A DNA stretch of 64,000 nt, taken from Microbacterium sp. LWS13-1.2 (GTDB lineage: Bacteria; Actinomycetota; Actinomycetes; Actinomycetales; Microbacteriaceae). The stretch lies in contig NZ_CP151632.1 of NCBI RefSeq assembly GCF_040144835.1, forward strand, positions 2,480,001 to 2,544,000. The letters are read 5' to 3'. The notes below the pieces were generated by a model, which worked only from the letters and a program-made list of their open reading frames with translations, made no database searches and had not been told where the DNA came from. The translations under genes and the position numbers were made by a program. This document shows, piece by piece, positions 8,117 to 16,214 of this stretch (position 1 is the stretch's first letter; each line of letters begins with the position of its first letter).

Positions 8117-8178
8117 GGAGAAACCGCACTCCACAGGACGCTGAACCGTTCCAACCTCCTGCGGAAGGCGATTTCTCC
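8117..8178. repeat. Inverted-repeat element, family D copy 1
   Basis: A 62-bp unit bounded by GGAGAAACCGC (8117-8127) and GCGATTTCTCC (8168-8178). Inside it CCACAGGA and CCTCCTG form a nested repeat. About 50 bp align with the element at 58229-58295 (shared AACCGCA..TCCACAGGA and AAC.TCCTG..AAGGC blocks). It fills the 129-bp gap between the metzincin-like gene and its downstream companion. Confidence 0.6.
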
Positions 8179-8202
8179 GGTCGAACCGCCGCGACCGCCC
8201 GC

Positions 8203-10482
8203 TCAGCGGCCGGTCGGCTCCACGAAATCCGCCGCGATCCGCTCGGCCTCGGCGATGCCCTTGCCTGCCGCCGAGCGCGCGCCGCCCTTCGTGCGCGCCT
8301 TCAGCGCGGCGATGGTGTCGGCGACGACCGGCGCCTCCTTCTCCGTCGGGCTCGCGACCGTCACCGCGAGCGCGGCGACACGCTCGGCCGACCGGCCCTG
8401 CAGCGCCAGCTCGAGGAAGTGCGCCGCGTCGTCCGGGGCTGCCTCGCGCACGTCGCGCGTCCGGAAGTCCGAGAACGACCGCGCCAGCGCGTTCGCGAGC
8501 ACCAGGGCACCCGCCGCGCCGGTGTCGGTGTCGCTGTGCTGCTCAGCCAGATCGGTCAGGACCGCGCGGGCCGCGGCATCCGTCGCGAAATCGCCCAGCG
8601 CGATCGCACGACCGACACCGGGCGTCAGCGTCTTTGCGCTGATGTCGACCTCCGCGTCGGAGCCGGGCCCCCGCACGTCGACCGTCACCGACGCGGAGCG
8701 CACCGTAATCATCGCATCGACCTCGAGCTGGGCCGCGACCGTGTGGCGTCCCGGCTCGGTGAAGGTCACTCCCTGGTTGGTGAAGAACACCTGCACGTGG
8801 TTGCGGACCGACTCCCCCGGCTGCAGAACGGTCATCGGCCGCGGGCCGCAGCCGATGGCCACGTCGACCAGATGCTGCAGCGAGTGGTCGGGCGGCGTGT
8901 GGAGGAAGACGAGGTCGCCCTCCGACAGGTTGATGAGCGTCGTCACGGTGCGCGCCTGGTCCGACACGTTCGTCAGCACAACCTCGGCGGTGACGTACTC
9001 GCCGACGAACGCCTGCGCCGGCATGGCGACGGTCAGCTCGAGACCGTCATCGCCCTGGTCGCCCCACAGGCCCGCGGCGTCCACCGGCGCGGGCAGCCCT
9101 GCCGACAGGTCGCCGTGGCCCCAGCCGAAGTTCTTCCAGCCGGGTCGCACCTGCGGGTCGGGCGAATGGATCAGCGAGGTGCGGTCGTGGTCCGAGAACA
9201 GGAACGAGGCGTTGCCGGGGTACGGGTTCGCCGCGGTGGCGAAGCCCATGACGTCGCCGGTCTGGTTCATGATCTCGGTGCCGATGCCCGGGTTGTGGAC
9301 GTCGTGCTTCGGGTGCCACAGGTTGAATGCGTGCCCGGCCTCGTGGACCAGGGTGCGCAGGAACGCCGCGGGCACCTCGTCGAGCGGTCGACCGCGTGCG
9401 GCTGCCGCGATGAACGAGTCGTTGCCGAGCCGCACGTCGGCGAATCCGGCGGCCCCCTCGCGTGGGACCGTGTCGTCGTCGAACATGATCCCGAACAGCC
9501 CGCCCTGCGCCGACCCGACGAAGAGCCACAGCCGCCAGCCGTCGCCCGGCACCGCCTGGCGATGGCCCGTCATGAGCGTGGCCAGCTCGGCGTTGGTGAG
9601 CTCCGCATCCTCCGGCACGGTGATCTGGTCGGTGACGACGGTGACGTCCCATCCGGCCGATGCGTACACGGAGCGCACCGACGCCGCCGCACCCGATCCG
9701 ATCGTGGCGGATGCCGGGAACACGCGGTTGACCATGGCATCGACCTCGATGCGGCATCCGCGATACATCGGCGAGGTCTTGCTCGCCGTGACGTTGGTGA
9801 TCGTCCCGCCGATCGAGAGCGTGCCCGTCATACGCTGCGACGAGCCCAGAAGGGCGCTGGTCGCGGTCACGACGAGCGGACGCCGGCAGCGCAGGGTGAG
9901 CGTGCCGGTGTCGGTCGACACGAACTCCTGCGTCGTGCGGTTCCACAGGTGCCGCACGATCTGCACGGTGAGCGTGCCGTCGACGTACGTCGAGCCGTTG
10001 GAGCGGAAGTACCAGGTGTACTGCGATGCCGGGAACGCCGGGTACCAGCGCAGGCTGAACGCCGTGAGCTCCGACAGCACCGGCGCGTCGTCCTCCCCCG
10101 GATCGCGCTCGCCGGAGTCGGCGCCGGCGTCCCCGCCGAACGGCTGCGGCCGGGGTTCGGGCAGCGGGAACGGGAGCGGGCGCTCCACCTCCGTGAGCAC
10201 GGGAGGGAAGACGCGGCGGGAGTACATGTCGCCCGAGACGCGCAGCGACGACGCGCCGACCTCGATGCGCATCGCACCGCGCACCTCGGGGCCGAACACG
10301 GTGCGCCGCTCGAGCTCGAGCAGCCACGATCCGTCGAGCGTGCCGATGGGGCACGCGCGGGTGAGCATCTCGGGACGGATGACGGGACCGGGGACGATGA
10401 GCTCCCCGTCGGCGTCGAATTGCAGGGGCGCGGAGTCGTGGGCGGCTGGCGCCGCGTGGCCGCAGCCGCAGTCGTGGTCCAT
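8203..10482 (-). CDS. Metzincin-like zinc metallopeptidase, no signal peptide
   Basis: A 759-residue protein with an extended zinc motif HEAGHAFNLWH (His380, Glu381, His384, His390), of the form HExxHxx(G/N)xxH, followed by a Met-turn candidate EIMNQTG at Met405. That combination is diagnostic of metzincins. The N-terminus MDHDCGCGH is Cys/His-rich and has no signal peptide or transmembrane helix. About residues 30-300 look beta-rich, and a CARDB-like beta domain (VGEYVTAEVVLTNVSDQARTV) follows the protease around residue 500. The C-terminus is Ala-rich. Substrate and location are unknown. An unusual export route, or intracellular action, would be needed. The start at 10482 lacks a clear ribosome binding site. 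Confidence 0.78.
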   Translation of the reverse strand: MDHDCGCGHAAPAAHDSAPLQFDADGELIVPGPVIRPEMLTRACPIGTLDGSWLLELERRTVFGPEVRGAMRIEVGASSLRVSGDMYSRRVFPPVLTEVERPLPFPLPEPRPQPFGGDAGADSGERDPGEDDAPVLSELTAFSLRWYPAFPASQYTWYFRSNGSTYVDGTLTVQIVRHLWNRTTQEFVSTDTGTLTLRCRRPLVVTATSALLGSSQRMTGTLSIGGTITNVTASKTSPMYRGCRIEVDAMVNRVFPASATIGSGAAASVRSVYASAGWDVTVVTDQITVPEDAELTNAELATLMTGHRQAVPGDGWRLWLFVGSAQGGLFGIMFDDDTVPREGAAGFADVRLGNDSFIAAAARGRPLDEVPAAFLRTLVHEAGHAFNLWHPKHDVHNPGIGTEIMNQTGDVMGFATAANPYPGNASFLFSDHDRTSLIHSPDPQVRPGWKNFGWGHGDLSAGLPAPVDAAGLWGDQGDDGLELTVAMPAQAFVGEYVTAEVVLTNVSDQARTVTTLINLSEGDLVFLHTPPDHSLQHLVDVAIGCGPRPMTVLQPGESVRNHVQVFFTNQGVTFTEPGRHTVAAQLEVDAMITVRSASVTVDVRGPGSDAEVDISAKTLTPGVGRAIALGDFATDAAARAVLTDLAEQHSDTDTGAAGALVLANALARSFSDFRTRDVREAAPDDAAHFLELALQGRSAERVAALAVTVASPTEKEAPVVADTIAALKARTKGGARSAAGKGIAEAERIAADFVEPTGR

Positions 10483-10617
10483 GGTGGGTCTCGCTTTCCC
10501 GACCGCGGACGCGGCCGCTGACAAGAAGGAGACTCCTCCGAGAACTGCTGATACGCCAGAGGGTCGGCATCCGATCCCGTCCTTCTGACGTCGGCCGCCC
10601 CGCCTAGGCTTGATTCC

Positions 10618-11457
10618 ATGCGCCTGGCCACCTGGAACGTGAACTCCATCCGCGCGCGGGTCGACCGCATCGTCGACTTCGCGGTGCGCGAGCACATCGA
10701 TGTGCTGGCGATGCAGGAGATCAAGTGCAAGACCGAGCAGTTCCCGTTCGACCGCTTCGAGGAGGCGGGCTTCCACGTCGAGGCGTACGGCTTCTCACAG
10801 TGGAACGGCGTGGCGATCGCGAGCCGCGAGCCGCTCACGAACGTGCGCACCGCGTTCCCCGGCATGCCGGGCTTCGAGAAGGGGCACACCGGCCCCGACG
10901 CGCCGCAGGAGGCGCGCGCGATCGGCGCCACCGTCGGCGGTGTCGAGGTGTGGAGCCTGTACGTGCCGAACGGCCGCTCGCTCGGCGACCCCCACTACTT
11001 CTACAAGCTCGACTGGCTGTCGGCGCTGAGCCAGTACACCTCGGACTCCCTCGCGGCGAACCCCGATCTCGCCCTCGCGCTGGTCGGCGACTTCAACATC
11101 GCGCCGACGGATGCCGACAACGGCGACCCTGCGGTCGTCCCGGGCTTCTCGACCCACGTGTCGCCGCCCGAGCGGGAGGCGTTCGCCGCGCTCGAGGCCG
11201 TCGGCCTGCAGGATGTCGTGCGCCCGCTGATCCCCACCGGCTACACCTACTGGGACTACAAGCGCTTGAAGTTCCCCCGCAACGAGGGCATGCGCATCGA
11301 CTTCGTCCTCGGCTCCCACGCGGTGGCCGAGGCCGTCACCGGCGCGACGATCCACCGCGACGAGCGCAAGGGCGAGCTCCCGAGCGACCACGTGCCCGTC
11401 GTCGTCGACCTCGATCTCGAGAGCCCCGACGATGACGACCGGCCGATGATCTTCTGA
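10618..11457 (+). CDS. xthA: Exodeoxyribonuclease III (AP endonuclease, EEP fold)
   Basis: A 279-residue base-excision repair enzyme that cuts DNA at abasic sites and trims 3' ends. The exonuclease-endonuclease-phosphatase motifs are present: TWNVNSIRARVDRI, LAMQEIKCK with the metal-binding Glu, VWSLYVPNGR with the catalytic region, LVGDFNIAPTDAD with Asp and Asn, RIDFVLGS and the final PSDHVPVVVDL with the catalytic Asp-His. The length is typical. It is divergent from the metzincin-like gene and faces a small membrane-protein operon, from which a hairpin separates it. Confidence 0.95.
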   Translation: MRLATWNVNSIRARVDRIVDFAVREHIDVLAMQEIKCKTEQFPFDRFEEAGFHVEAYGFSQWNGVAIASREPLTNVRTAFPGMPGFEKGHTGPDAPQEARAIGATVGGVEVWSLYVPNGRSLGDPHYFYKLDWLSALSQYTSDSLAANPDLALALVGDFNIAPTDADNGDPAVVPGFSTHVSPPEREAFAALEAVGLQDVVRPLIPTGYTYWDYKRLKFPRNEGMRIDFVLGSHAVAEAVTGATIHRDERKGELPSDHVPVVVDLDLESPDDDDRPMIF

Positions 11458-11471
11458 CCCCGGCCCGCCGC

Positions 11472-11490
11472 CGCCCGCGCAGCGCGGGCG
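11472..11490. terminator. Bidirectional hairpin between convergent genes
   Basis: CGCCCGCG (11472-11479), a three-base loop CAG, then CGCGGGCG (11483-11490) form a perfect 8-bp stem between the xthA stop and the stop of the small gene on the other strand. It has no U-tract, which is common in actinobacteria. Confidence 0.6.
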
Positions 11491-11619
11491 TCAGTCCATC
11501 GGGTCGGGCGTGCAGCCGGGCGGCTCGGAGTTGCCGCTGATCGCGAAGTCGCTGCACGTCAGGAAGTGCTCCTGGTTGAGGCCGAGCACGAACGAGGTGA
11601 CGGCGACGCCGAGCACCAC
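11491..11619 (-). CDS. Small membrane-anchored protein with two cysteines, start uncertain
   Basis: The frame is open from directly after a TGA (11646-11644) to a stop at 11491. It reads RTKWLIAVVVLGVAVTSFVL, then a polar tail with LTCSDF and PPGCTPDPMD, that is, one transmembrane helix and an extracytoplasmic tail with two Cys. No ATG/GTG/TTG precedes the hydrophobic segment in frame. The first GTG is at 11619 inside the helix and would give only 42 residues. A GTG at 11647 overlaps the upstream stop but is in a different frame. Either a rare start such as CTG is used or a base is wrong near 11645. Confidence 0.45.
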   Translation of the reverse strand: MVLGVAVTSFVLGLNQEHFLTCSDFAISGNSEPPGCTPDPMD

Positions 11620-11643
11620 GACGGCGATCAGCCACTTCGTGCG

Positions 11644-12054
11644 TCACCGCGTCTCGGTCGCGAAGTCGGGCCAGACGACGCGCACCAGCACCCACAGGGT
11701 GAACGGGATGCCGAGCAGCACCGCCGCGATCGCGGCGAGGTCGACGACGGCCAGCGCGAGGTCGGTGGTGTCGTCGGCGACCACGAAGTTGAGGACGAGC
11801 CACACCGACGGCAGGAGGAGGACGAAGGCGCGCGCGAGCCTGCCGCCGACAGGGCGGCGCTCCACCAGCACGAACACGAAGGCCGCCGTGGAGGCGGCCC
11901 AGAGCGCGAGGATGTCGTCGAAGAACACCTCGTCCCACGCGCCGAGAGTGAAGGCCGGCCACCACGCGATCGCGACCATCCCCACCATCGCCACGCCCAC
12001 CGGCACGTCGCGGCGGCGGCGATGCTCGTCGGCGGGTGGGGCGGACGCGGTCAC
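11644..12054 (-). CDS. Multi-pass membrane protein of unknown function
   Basis: 136 residues from the GTG at 12054 (or 152 from an ATG at 12102). Four hydrophobic helices are visible: VGVAMVGMVAIAWWPAF, ILALWAASTAAFVFVLV, AFVLLLPSVWLVLNFVV and LAAIAAVLLGIPFTLWVLV. The protein ends in FATETR. The later start is preferred because MTASAPPADEHRRRR gives a normal basic cytosolic lead before helix 1. No family is recognised. The following small Cys-containing membrane protein is probably cotranscribed. Confidence 0.65.
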   Translation of the reverse strand: MTASAPPADEHRRRRDVPVGVAMVGMVAIAWWPAFTLGAWDEVFFDDILALWAASTAAFVFVLVERRPVGGRLARAFVLLLPSVWLVLNFVVADDTTDLALAVVDLAAIAAVLLGIPFTLWVLVRVVWPDFATETR

Positions 12055-12123
12055 AGCGGCACGGTATCGCGCCGAGGAGAGGCATCCGTCGCTCCACGCC
12101 ATACAACGCCCGGACAGTTCTCC

Positions 12124-12864
12124 CTACGAGACCGCGACCCGCTCATCCTCCAGGCTCTGCGCCACCGGCGCCGCGGGGATCGAGAACGTCTGTGCGAACC
12201 GCGCGAGCAGAGTCGCGTCGCCGCTCACCACGGCGAGCACCTCCTGGTCGATCGCGGCCGCCGGGGTCAGTTCGCCCGAGATGAGGCGACGGATGCCGGG
12301 ACCCGCCGCGAAGACGATGTCGGGGTCGTCCGCGACCGACGCCTGCGTTCCGAGCCGCGGATCGACGGGCCGGCCGGCGGGCTGCAGCTGCGCGATCTTG
12401 AGCCCCGACGGATCGACGTGCACACGCAGGACGACGTCGGCCACGTGCACCTCGTAGTCCGCGGGCGGCAGCGTGGCTGCGGCATCCGACCGGAATGCGG
12501 TGCGCAGCGCCATCGTGAGCGAGTCCGCGGTGACGATGTCGTCCGGAGCCGGATCGCCCATCTGCTGGAATCCCCACCGGCCCAGCGCGAGCACGATCGG
12601 CTCGAGCTCGCGGCCGTAGGGGGTCAGCTCATACACCAGGCCGCAGTGCAGGAGGGGCACCCGGCGCACGACGCCGCCCTCCTGCAGCTCCTTGAGCCGC
12701 GTGGAGAGGATGTTGGTGGGGATCTTGGGCAGCCCCTGCTTGAGGTCGGTGTATCGCCGAGGGCCGACGAGCAGATCACGGACGATGAGCAGCGCCCACC
12801 GCTCCCCGATCAGCTCGACGGCCGTGGTGACCCCGCAGTACTGCCCGTAGCTGCGGGAAGCCAC
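12124..12864 (-). CDS. HxlR-family transcriptional regulator with SCP2-like C-terminal domain
   Basis: 246 residues. The N-terminal 105 residues are a HxlR winged helix: YCGVTTAVELIGERWALLIVRDLL with the characteristic Cys, then RRYTDLKQGLPKIPTNILSTRLKEL and the wing HCGLVYELTPYGREL. The C-terminal half resembles the SCP2 sterol-carrier-like domain found fused to some HxlR proteins, which could bind a hydrophobic ligand. The GTG start follows the stop of the VOC gene with no gap (TAAGTG), so they form an operon. The Cys near residue 10 is the usual redox or electrophile sensor position in this family. Confidence 0.87.
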   Translation of the reverse strand: MASRSYGQYCGVTTAVELIGERWALLIVRDLLVGPRRYTDLKQGLPKIPTNILSTRLKELQEGGVVRRVPLLHCGLVYELTPYGRELEPIVLALGRWGFQQMGDPAPDDIVTADSLTMALRTAFRSDAAATLPPADYEVHVADVVLRVHVDPSGLKIAQLQPAGRPVDPRLGTQASVADDPDIVFAAGPGIRRLISGELTPAAAIDQEVLAVVSGDATLLARFAQTFSIPAAPVAQSLEDERVAVS

Positions 12865-13302
12865 TTACGCCTGCGCCTGCTCCGCCATGTAGGCGTCGGG
12901 CCCCTTGGCGGCGGCCTCGGGATCCATGTACATGAACTGGATGCCGTTGCCGTCGGGATCGATGAGGTCGCGGCCGTACATGAACCCGTAGTCCTGCGGT
13001 TCGCCGGGCGCGGTCCCGCCGTGTGCGACGCCCGCCTCGACGATCCTGTCGACGTCTTCGCGCGAGTCGCGACTGATCGACAGGAGTACCTGGGCGTGCG
13101 TGCGCGGGTCGGCGAACTCCTTGTCGGTGAACGTCGAGAAGTACTCCTTGGTGAGCACCATGAAGAGGATGTCGTCGCTCCACACCACGCACGCGGCGTT
13201 GTCGTCGGTGAAGAGCGGGTTCAGCTCGCACCCCAGGGCGGTGTAGAACGCCTTCGAGCGGTCGAGGTCGTTCGTGGGGATGTTGACGAAGATGTGCGTC
13301 AT
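12865..13302 (-). CDS. VOC family (glyoxalase/bleomycin-resistance-like) protein
   Basis: A 145-residue VOC protein with paired beta-alpha-beta-beta-beta modules. The N-terminal IFVNIPTNDLDRSKAFYTALG and the C-terminal MYGRDLIDPDGNGIQFMYMDP blocks are typical of the PhnB/YdcG-like branch, which is often lacking several metal ligands. Its substrate is unknown. The start at 13302 has GAAGGAG upstream. It is the first gene of a two-gene operon with the HxlR regulator, and a palindrome overlapping its likely -35 box suggests repression by that regulator. Confidence 0.88.
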   Translation of the reverse strand: MTHIFVNIPTNDLDRSKAFYTALGCELNPLFTDDNAACVVWSDDILFMVLTKEYFSTFTDKEFADPRTHAQVLLSISRDSREDVDRIVEAGVAHGGTAPGEPQDYGFMYGRDLIDPDGNGIQFMYMDPEAAAKGPDAYMAEQAQA

Positions 13303-13382
13303 TGCCTTGCTCCTTCTGGATTCCAACTGCTGCGGTCCGTGAGCTTCTCGGTTGGTGAGCTTCTCGAATATGGTTGCAAAAA

Positions 13383-13399
13383 ACAAGCCTGCTTGTCAA
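13383..13399 (-). promoter_or_regulatory. Candidate HxlR operator overlapping a -35 box
   Basis: ACAAGC-CT-GCTTGT (13383-13396) is a perfect palindrome apart from its two central bases. It overlaps TTGACA on the minus strand (13399-13394). It lies in an unusually AT-rich stretch 80 bp upstream of the VOC gene. No good -10 box at 17 bp spacing is seen. Confidence 0.5.
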
Positions 13400-13494
13400 T
13401 AGCAAGTAACCCACTTCGCGTCGCGGGGCCGGCAGTATCCTGACTCCGCCTTTCGGGGGATGCCGGAACCGCGAGTCCGCCTTAGCGTGGAGGG

Positions 13495-14790
13495 ATGTCC
13501 GACCACACCGCCGCGCACCCGGCCCCGCGCCCACGGCCGACGCGTGCCGAGCTGCGCAACGACGTCTGGCTGGCCGCCGGCCTGTTCGTCTCAGCCGTCC
13601 TGAGCTCGGCGCTCGGCTCGGTGGCGGGCGTGTACGGCGCCGATGCTGCCGAGGGGATGCAGTGGGCGCTGCTGTACAGCCTCGGGCTCACCGCCCCGCT
13701 CGCCGTGCGGCGCCGCTTCCCCGAGCTCGTCGTCGTCGCCATCTCGGTGGTGTTCTTCGTCGGGGTGACGGTGCGCATCCCCGATCTCTACGTCTCGAAC
13801 ATCGCGATGTTCATCGCGATGTACACCGTCGGCGCCTGGGTCGACGACCGGCGCCGCGCCCTGTGGGTGCGCGTCGGCGTCATCGTCGCGATGTTCGTGT
13901 GGCTGATCGTCACCATGTTCCAGTCGGCGATCGATCCGTCCGACGACGCGCTCTCGCAGGCCGGGGTGTTCTCGCCGTTCGCGGCGATGTTGCTGCTCCA
14001 GCTGCTGGTCAACGCCGGGTTCTTCGGCGGGGCCTATTACATGGGCGACCGGGCGTACGCCGCCGCGATGTCGCGCGCGGCGCTCGAGCAGCGTACCCGG
14101 GAGCTCGAGCGCGAACGCGAGGTGACCGCCGCCCAGGCCGTCGCCCTCGACCGCGTCCGCATCGCCCGCGAGCTGCATGACGTCGTCGCGCACCATGTCT
14201 CGGCGATGGGCGTGCAGGCCGGTGCCGCCCGGGCGGTGCTGGAGCGGGATCCGGATGCCGCGCGAAGGGCGCTCCACGGCATCGAGGACTCCGCCCGCTC
14301 GGCGATCGCCGACCTGCGCCAGCTGCTCGAGACCCTGCGCACCTCCGGCGCCGATGCCGAGGGCGGCTCGACCGTGCACCTGTCGGCGCTCGCCGACCTC
14401 GTCGCGCACGCCAACGACAACGGGCTGCCGACGACGCTGACGGTCGTCGGCGACCGGGTCGACCTGCCCGACCTCGTGCAGGTGAACATGTACCGCGTCG
14501 CGCAGGAGGCGCTCACCAACGCGCGCCGGCACGGCGGACCGGATGCCGCAGCCGACGTCCGCCTGCGCTACAGCGGCGACGCCGTCGAGCTGGAGGTCGT
14601 CAACACAGGGCGTGCCGTCGCAGCGCCGATGCGACCCGGACTGGGCCTCGTGGGGATGCGGGAACGCGCCGCGGCGTCGGGCGGCGTGCTCGAGACCGGC
14701 CCGCGGGGCCGCGGCGGATTCCTCGTGCGGCTGCGGGTGCCGCTGGCCGCACCGGCGCTGTCCCGCGCGTCGGCGGGGGTGGGCGCATGA
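13495..14790 (+). CDS. Two-component sensor histidine kinase (NarL-type partner)
   Basis: 431 residues. The first 180 form five or so transmembrane helices (DVWLAAGLFVSAVLSSALG, LVVVAISVVFFVGVTV, VGVIVAMFVWLIVTMF, FAAMLLLQLLVNAGFFGG). They are followed by a coiled linker and a HisKA_3 dimerisation domain with the phosphorylated His228 in IARELHDVVAHHVSAMG. The HATPase domain shows QEALTNARRHG and GLGLVGMRERAAASGG. The stimulus is unknown. The stop overlaps the response regulator start (ATGA), so kinase and regulator are made together. Confidence 0.93.
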   Translation: MSDHTAAHPAPRPRPTRAELRNDVWLAAGLFVSAVLSSALGSVAGVYGADAAEGMQWALLYSLGLTAPLAVRRRFPELVVVAISVVFFVGVTVRIPDLYVSNIAMFIAMYTVGAWVDDRRRALWVRVGVIVAMFVWLIVTMFQSAIDPSDDALSQAGVFSPFAAMLLLQLLVNAGFFGGAYYMGDRAYAAAMSRAALEQRTRELEREREVTAAQAVALDRVRIARELHDVVAHHVSAMGVQAGAARAVLERDPDAARRALHGIEDSARSAIADLRQLLETLRTSGADAEGGSTVHLSALADLVAHANDNGLPTTLTVVGDRVDLPDLVQVNMYRVAQEALTNARRHGGPDAAADVRLRYSGDAVELEVVNTGRAVAAPMRPGLGLVGMRERAAASGGVLETGPRGRGGFLVRLRVPLAAPALSRASAGVGA

Positions 14791-15551
14791 CGGCGGCGAT
14801 CCGCGTGCTGCTGGTCGACGACCACGCCGTGATGCGGGCGGGCTTCCGCATGATCCTCGAGTCGGCGGGCGACATCTCCGTCGTGGGCGAGGCCTCGACC
14901 GGCGTCGAGGCGGTGGCTGCGGCATCCGCTCTCCGCCCCGATGTGATCTGCATGGATGTGCAGATGCCCGACATGGACGGCGTGGAGGCCACCCGCCGGA
15001 TCGCGCGCGACCCGTCCGTCGAGGCGGCCGTCGTCGTCGTGACCACGTTCGACCGCGACGACTACCTGTTCGACGCGCTCGCGGCGGGCGCCAGCGGGTT
15101 CCTGCTGAAGAACGCCGGGCCCGAGGAGCTCATCGCCGCGGTGCGCGTGGCTGCCGCCGGCGACGCGCTGCTCGCCCCGGAGGTGACGCGACGCGTGATC
15201 GCCCGCTTCGCGCCGCCGGCGGCTGCTTCCGCTGTCGCAAACGGTGGGCCGCGCGCACAGATCGTGATAGGCGAGCAGTCCTGGGCCGGGCCGACCGACC
15301 GCTCCGCTGTCGCAAACGGCGGCCCGCGGGAACACATCGTGACAGGCGAGCATGCGGGGGCGGAGCTCACCGAGCGCGAGGGCGAGGTGCTGCGGCTCGT
15401 CGCGCAGGCGATGAGCAACGCCGAGATCGCGCAGCGGCTGTACATCGGCGAGGCCACGGTCAAGACGCATGTGTCGAACGTGCTGCAGAAGCTCGGCGCC
15501 CGCGACCGCGTCGCCGCCGTCGTCTACGCCCACCGCCACGGCCTCGTATAG
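14787..15551 (+). CDS. LuxR/NarL-family response regulator with a duplicated linker
   Basis: 254 residues: receiver domain 1-125 with acidic pocket DD11-12, phosphorylated Asp57 (VICMDVQMPDMDG), a conserved Thr in VVVTTFDRDD and Lys in FLLKNAGPEEL. A LuxR HTH occupies about 195-254 (ELTEREGEVLRLVAQAMSNAEIAQRL). The linker is about 45 residues longer than usual because of two copies of a 25-residue unit starting SAVANGG. The second copy diverges at its end. It is the output partner of the overlapping kinase gene; the target promoters are unknown. Confidence 0.93.
   Translation: MTAAIRVLLVDDHAVMRAGFRMILESAGDISVVGEASTGVEAVAAASALRPDVICMDVQMPDMDGVEATRRIARDPSVEAAVVVVTTFDRDDYLFDALAAGASGFLLKNAGPEELIAAVRVAAAGDALLAPEVTRRVIARFAPPAAASAVANGGPRAQIVIGEQSWAGPTDRSAVANGGPREHIVTGEHAGAELTEREGEVLRLVAQAMSNAEIAQRLYIGEATVKTHVSNVLQKLGARDRVAAVVYAHRHGLV
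15228..15352 (+). repeat. 75-bp tandem in-frame duplication in the response-regulator linker
   Basis: Copies start at 15228 and 15303, exactly 75 bp (25 codons) apart. About 50 bp are strongly alike (CGCTGTCGCAAACGG, then ATCGTGATAGGCG or ATCGTGACAGGCG). The unit itself has rough inverted-repeat ends (CGCTGTCGC and GTGACAGGCG), so it looks like a small intergenic-type element that landed in a gene and was duplicated. Confidence 0.8.
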
Positions 15552-15555
15552 ACAC

Positions 15556-15600
15556 GGATGCCCCGGCCCGGCCCGCGAAGGGCACTGGGTCGGGGCATCC
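15556..15600. terminator. Bidirectional terminator hairpin
   Basis: GGATGCCCCGGCCC (15556-15569) pairs with GGGTCGGGGCATCC (15587-15600) around a 17-base loop, between the convergent response regulator and FMN reductase genes. The stem uses the GGATGCC motif seen in other terminators of this window. Confidence 0.7.
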
Positions 15601-15644
15601 GATCTGCTGGAACGATGCCGGCGCGAACGCCGACGGGGGGGGAA

Positions 15645-16214
15645 TCAGGCCGCGACGGGAACGGCGGCGTAGCGGTCCACGAGGGCGCCGAACGCCTCGA
15701 GGTAGCCGACGAGGAACTCGGCGGTCTGGTCATTGGTGACCTCGCCGGTCTCGGTGAACAGGCCGGGCGTGGTCTGCACGTAGCCCTCGGGCTGGCCGAG
15801 CGTCGGTGCGTTGTAGTGGCTGAGGACGGCCTTCAGGTGCTGCTGCGCGGCCGCTGTGGCGATGCCGCCGCCGGAGGTGCCGATGACGGCGGTGGGCTTG
15901 CCGTTGAACGAGTCCTGGCCCCACGGACGCGCAGCCCAGTCGAGAGCGTTCTTCAGCACCCCCGGGATCGAGCGGCTGTACTCGGGGGTGACGATGATGA
16001 CGCCGTCGACGTCCTCGACGGCGCGCTTGAAGTCGCGCGCGACCTGCGGGAAGTCCGCGTCGAAGTCGGGCGAGTAGAACGGGAGGTCCTTGATCGGGAT
16101 CTCGACGAGCGTCGTGCCCTCGGGGGCGAGACGCTCGAGGGCCTTCGCGAGGCGGCGGTTGATGGAGGTCGACGAGATGCTGCCGACGATGTAGCCGATG
16201 GTCCGCTCGGACAT
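15645..16214 (-). CDS. NADPH-dependent FMN reductase family protein
   Basis: A 189-residue flavodoxin-like oxidoreductase that uses FMN and NAD(P)H to reduce quinones, azo compounds or flavins. Typical blocks are IGYIVGSISSTSINRRLAKAL (FMN phosphate loop), IIVTPEYSRSIPGVLKNALDW (family signature) and AVIGTSGGGIATAAAQQHL. The start at 16214 follows AAGGAG. It is a single gene. The 271-bp gap to the ABC operon holds C- and G-rich inverted stretches near 16336-16380 and presumably the divergent promoters; I see no further gene there. Confidence 0.92.
   Translation of the reverse strand: MSERTIGYIVGSISSTSINRRLAKALERLAPEGTTLVEIPIKDLPFYSPDFDADFPQVARDFKRAVEDVDGVIIVTPEYSRSIPGVLKNALDWAARPWGQDSFNGKPTAVIGTSGGGIATAAAQQHLKAVLSHYNAPTLGQPEGYVQTTPGLFTETGEVTNDQTAEFLVGYLEAFGALVDRYAAVPVAA

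Noticed and set aside
6874-10521. Open frames of over 1100 codons on the plus strand opposite pyrE and the metzincin-like genes
   Set aside because: They are antisense shadows caused by high G+C. The minus-strand frames have clear family motifs; the plus-strand translations are Arg/Ala-rich with no known motif.
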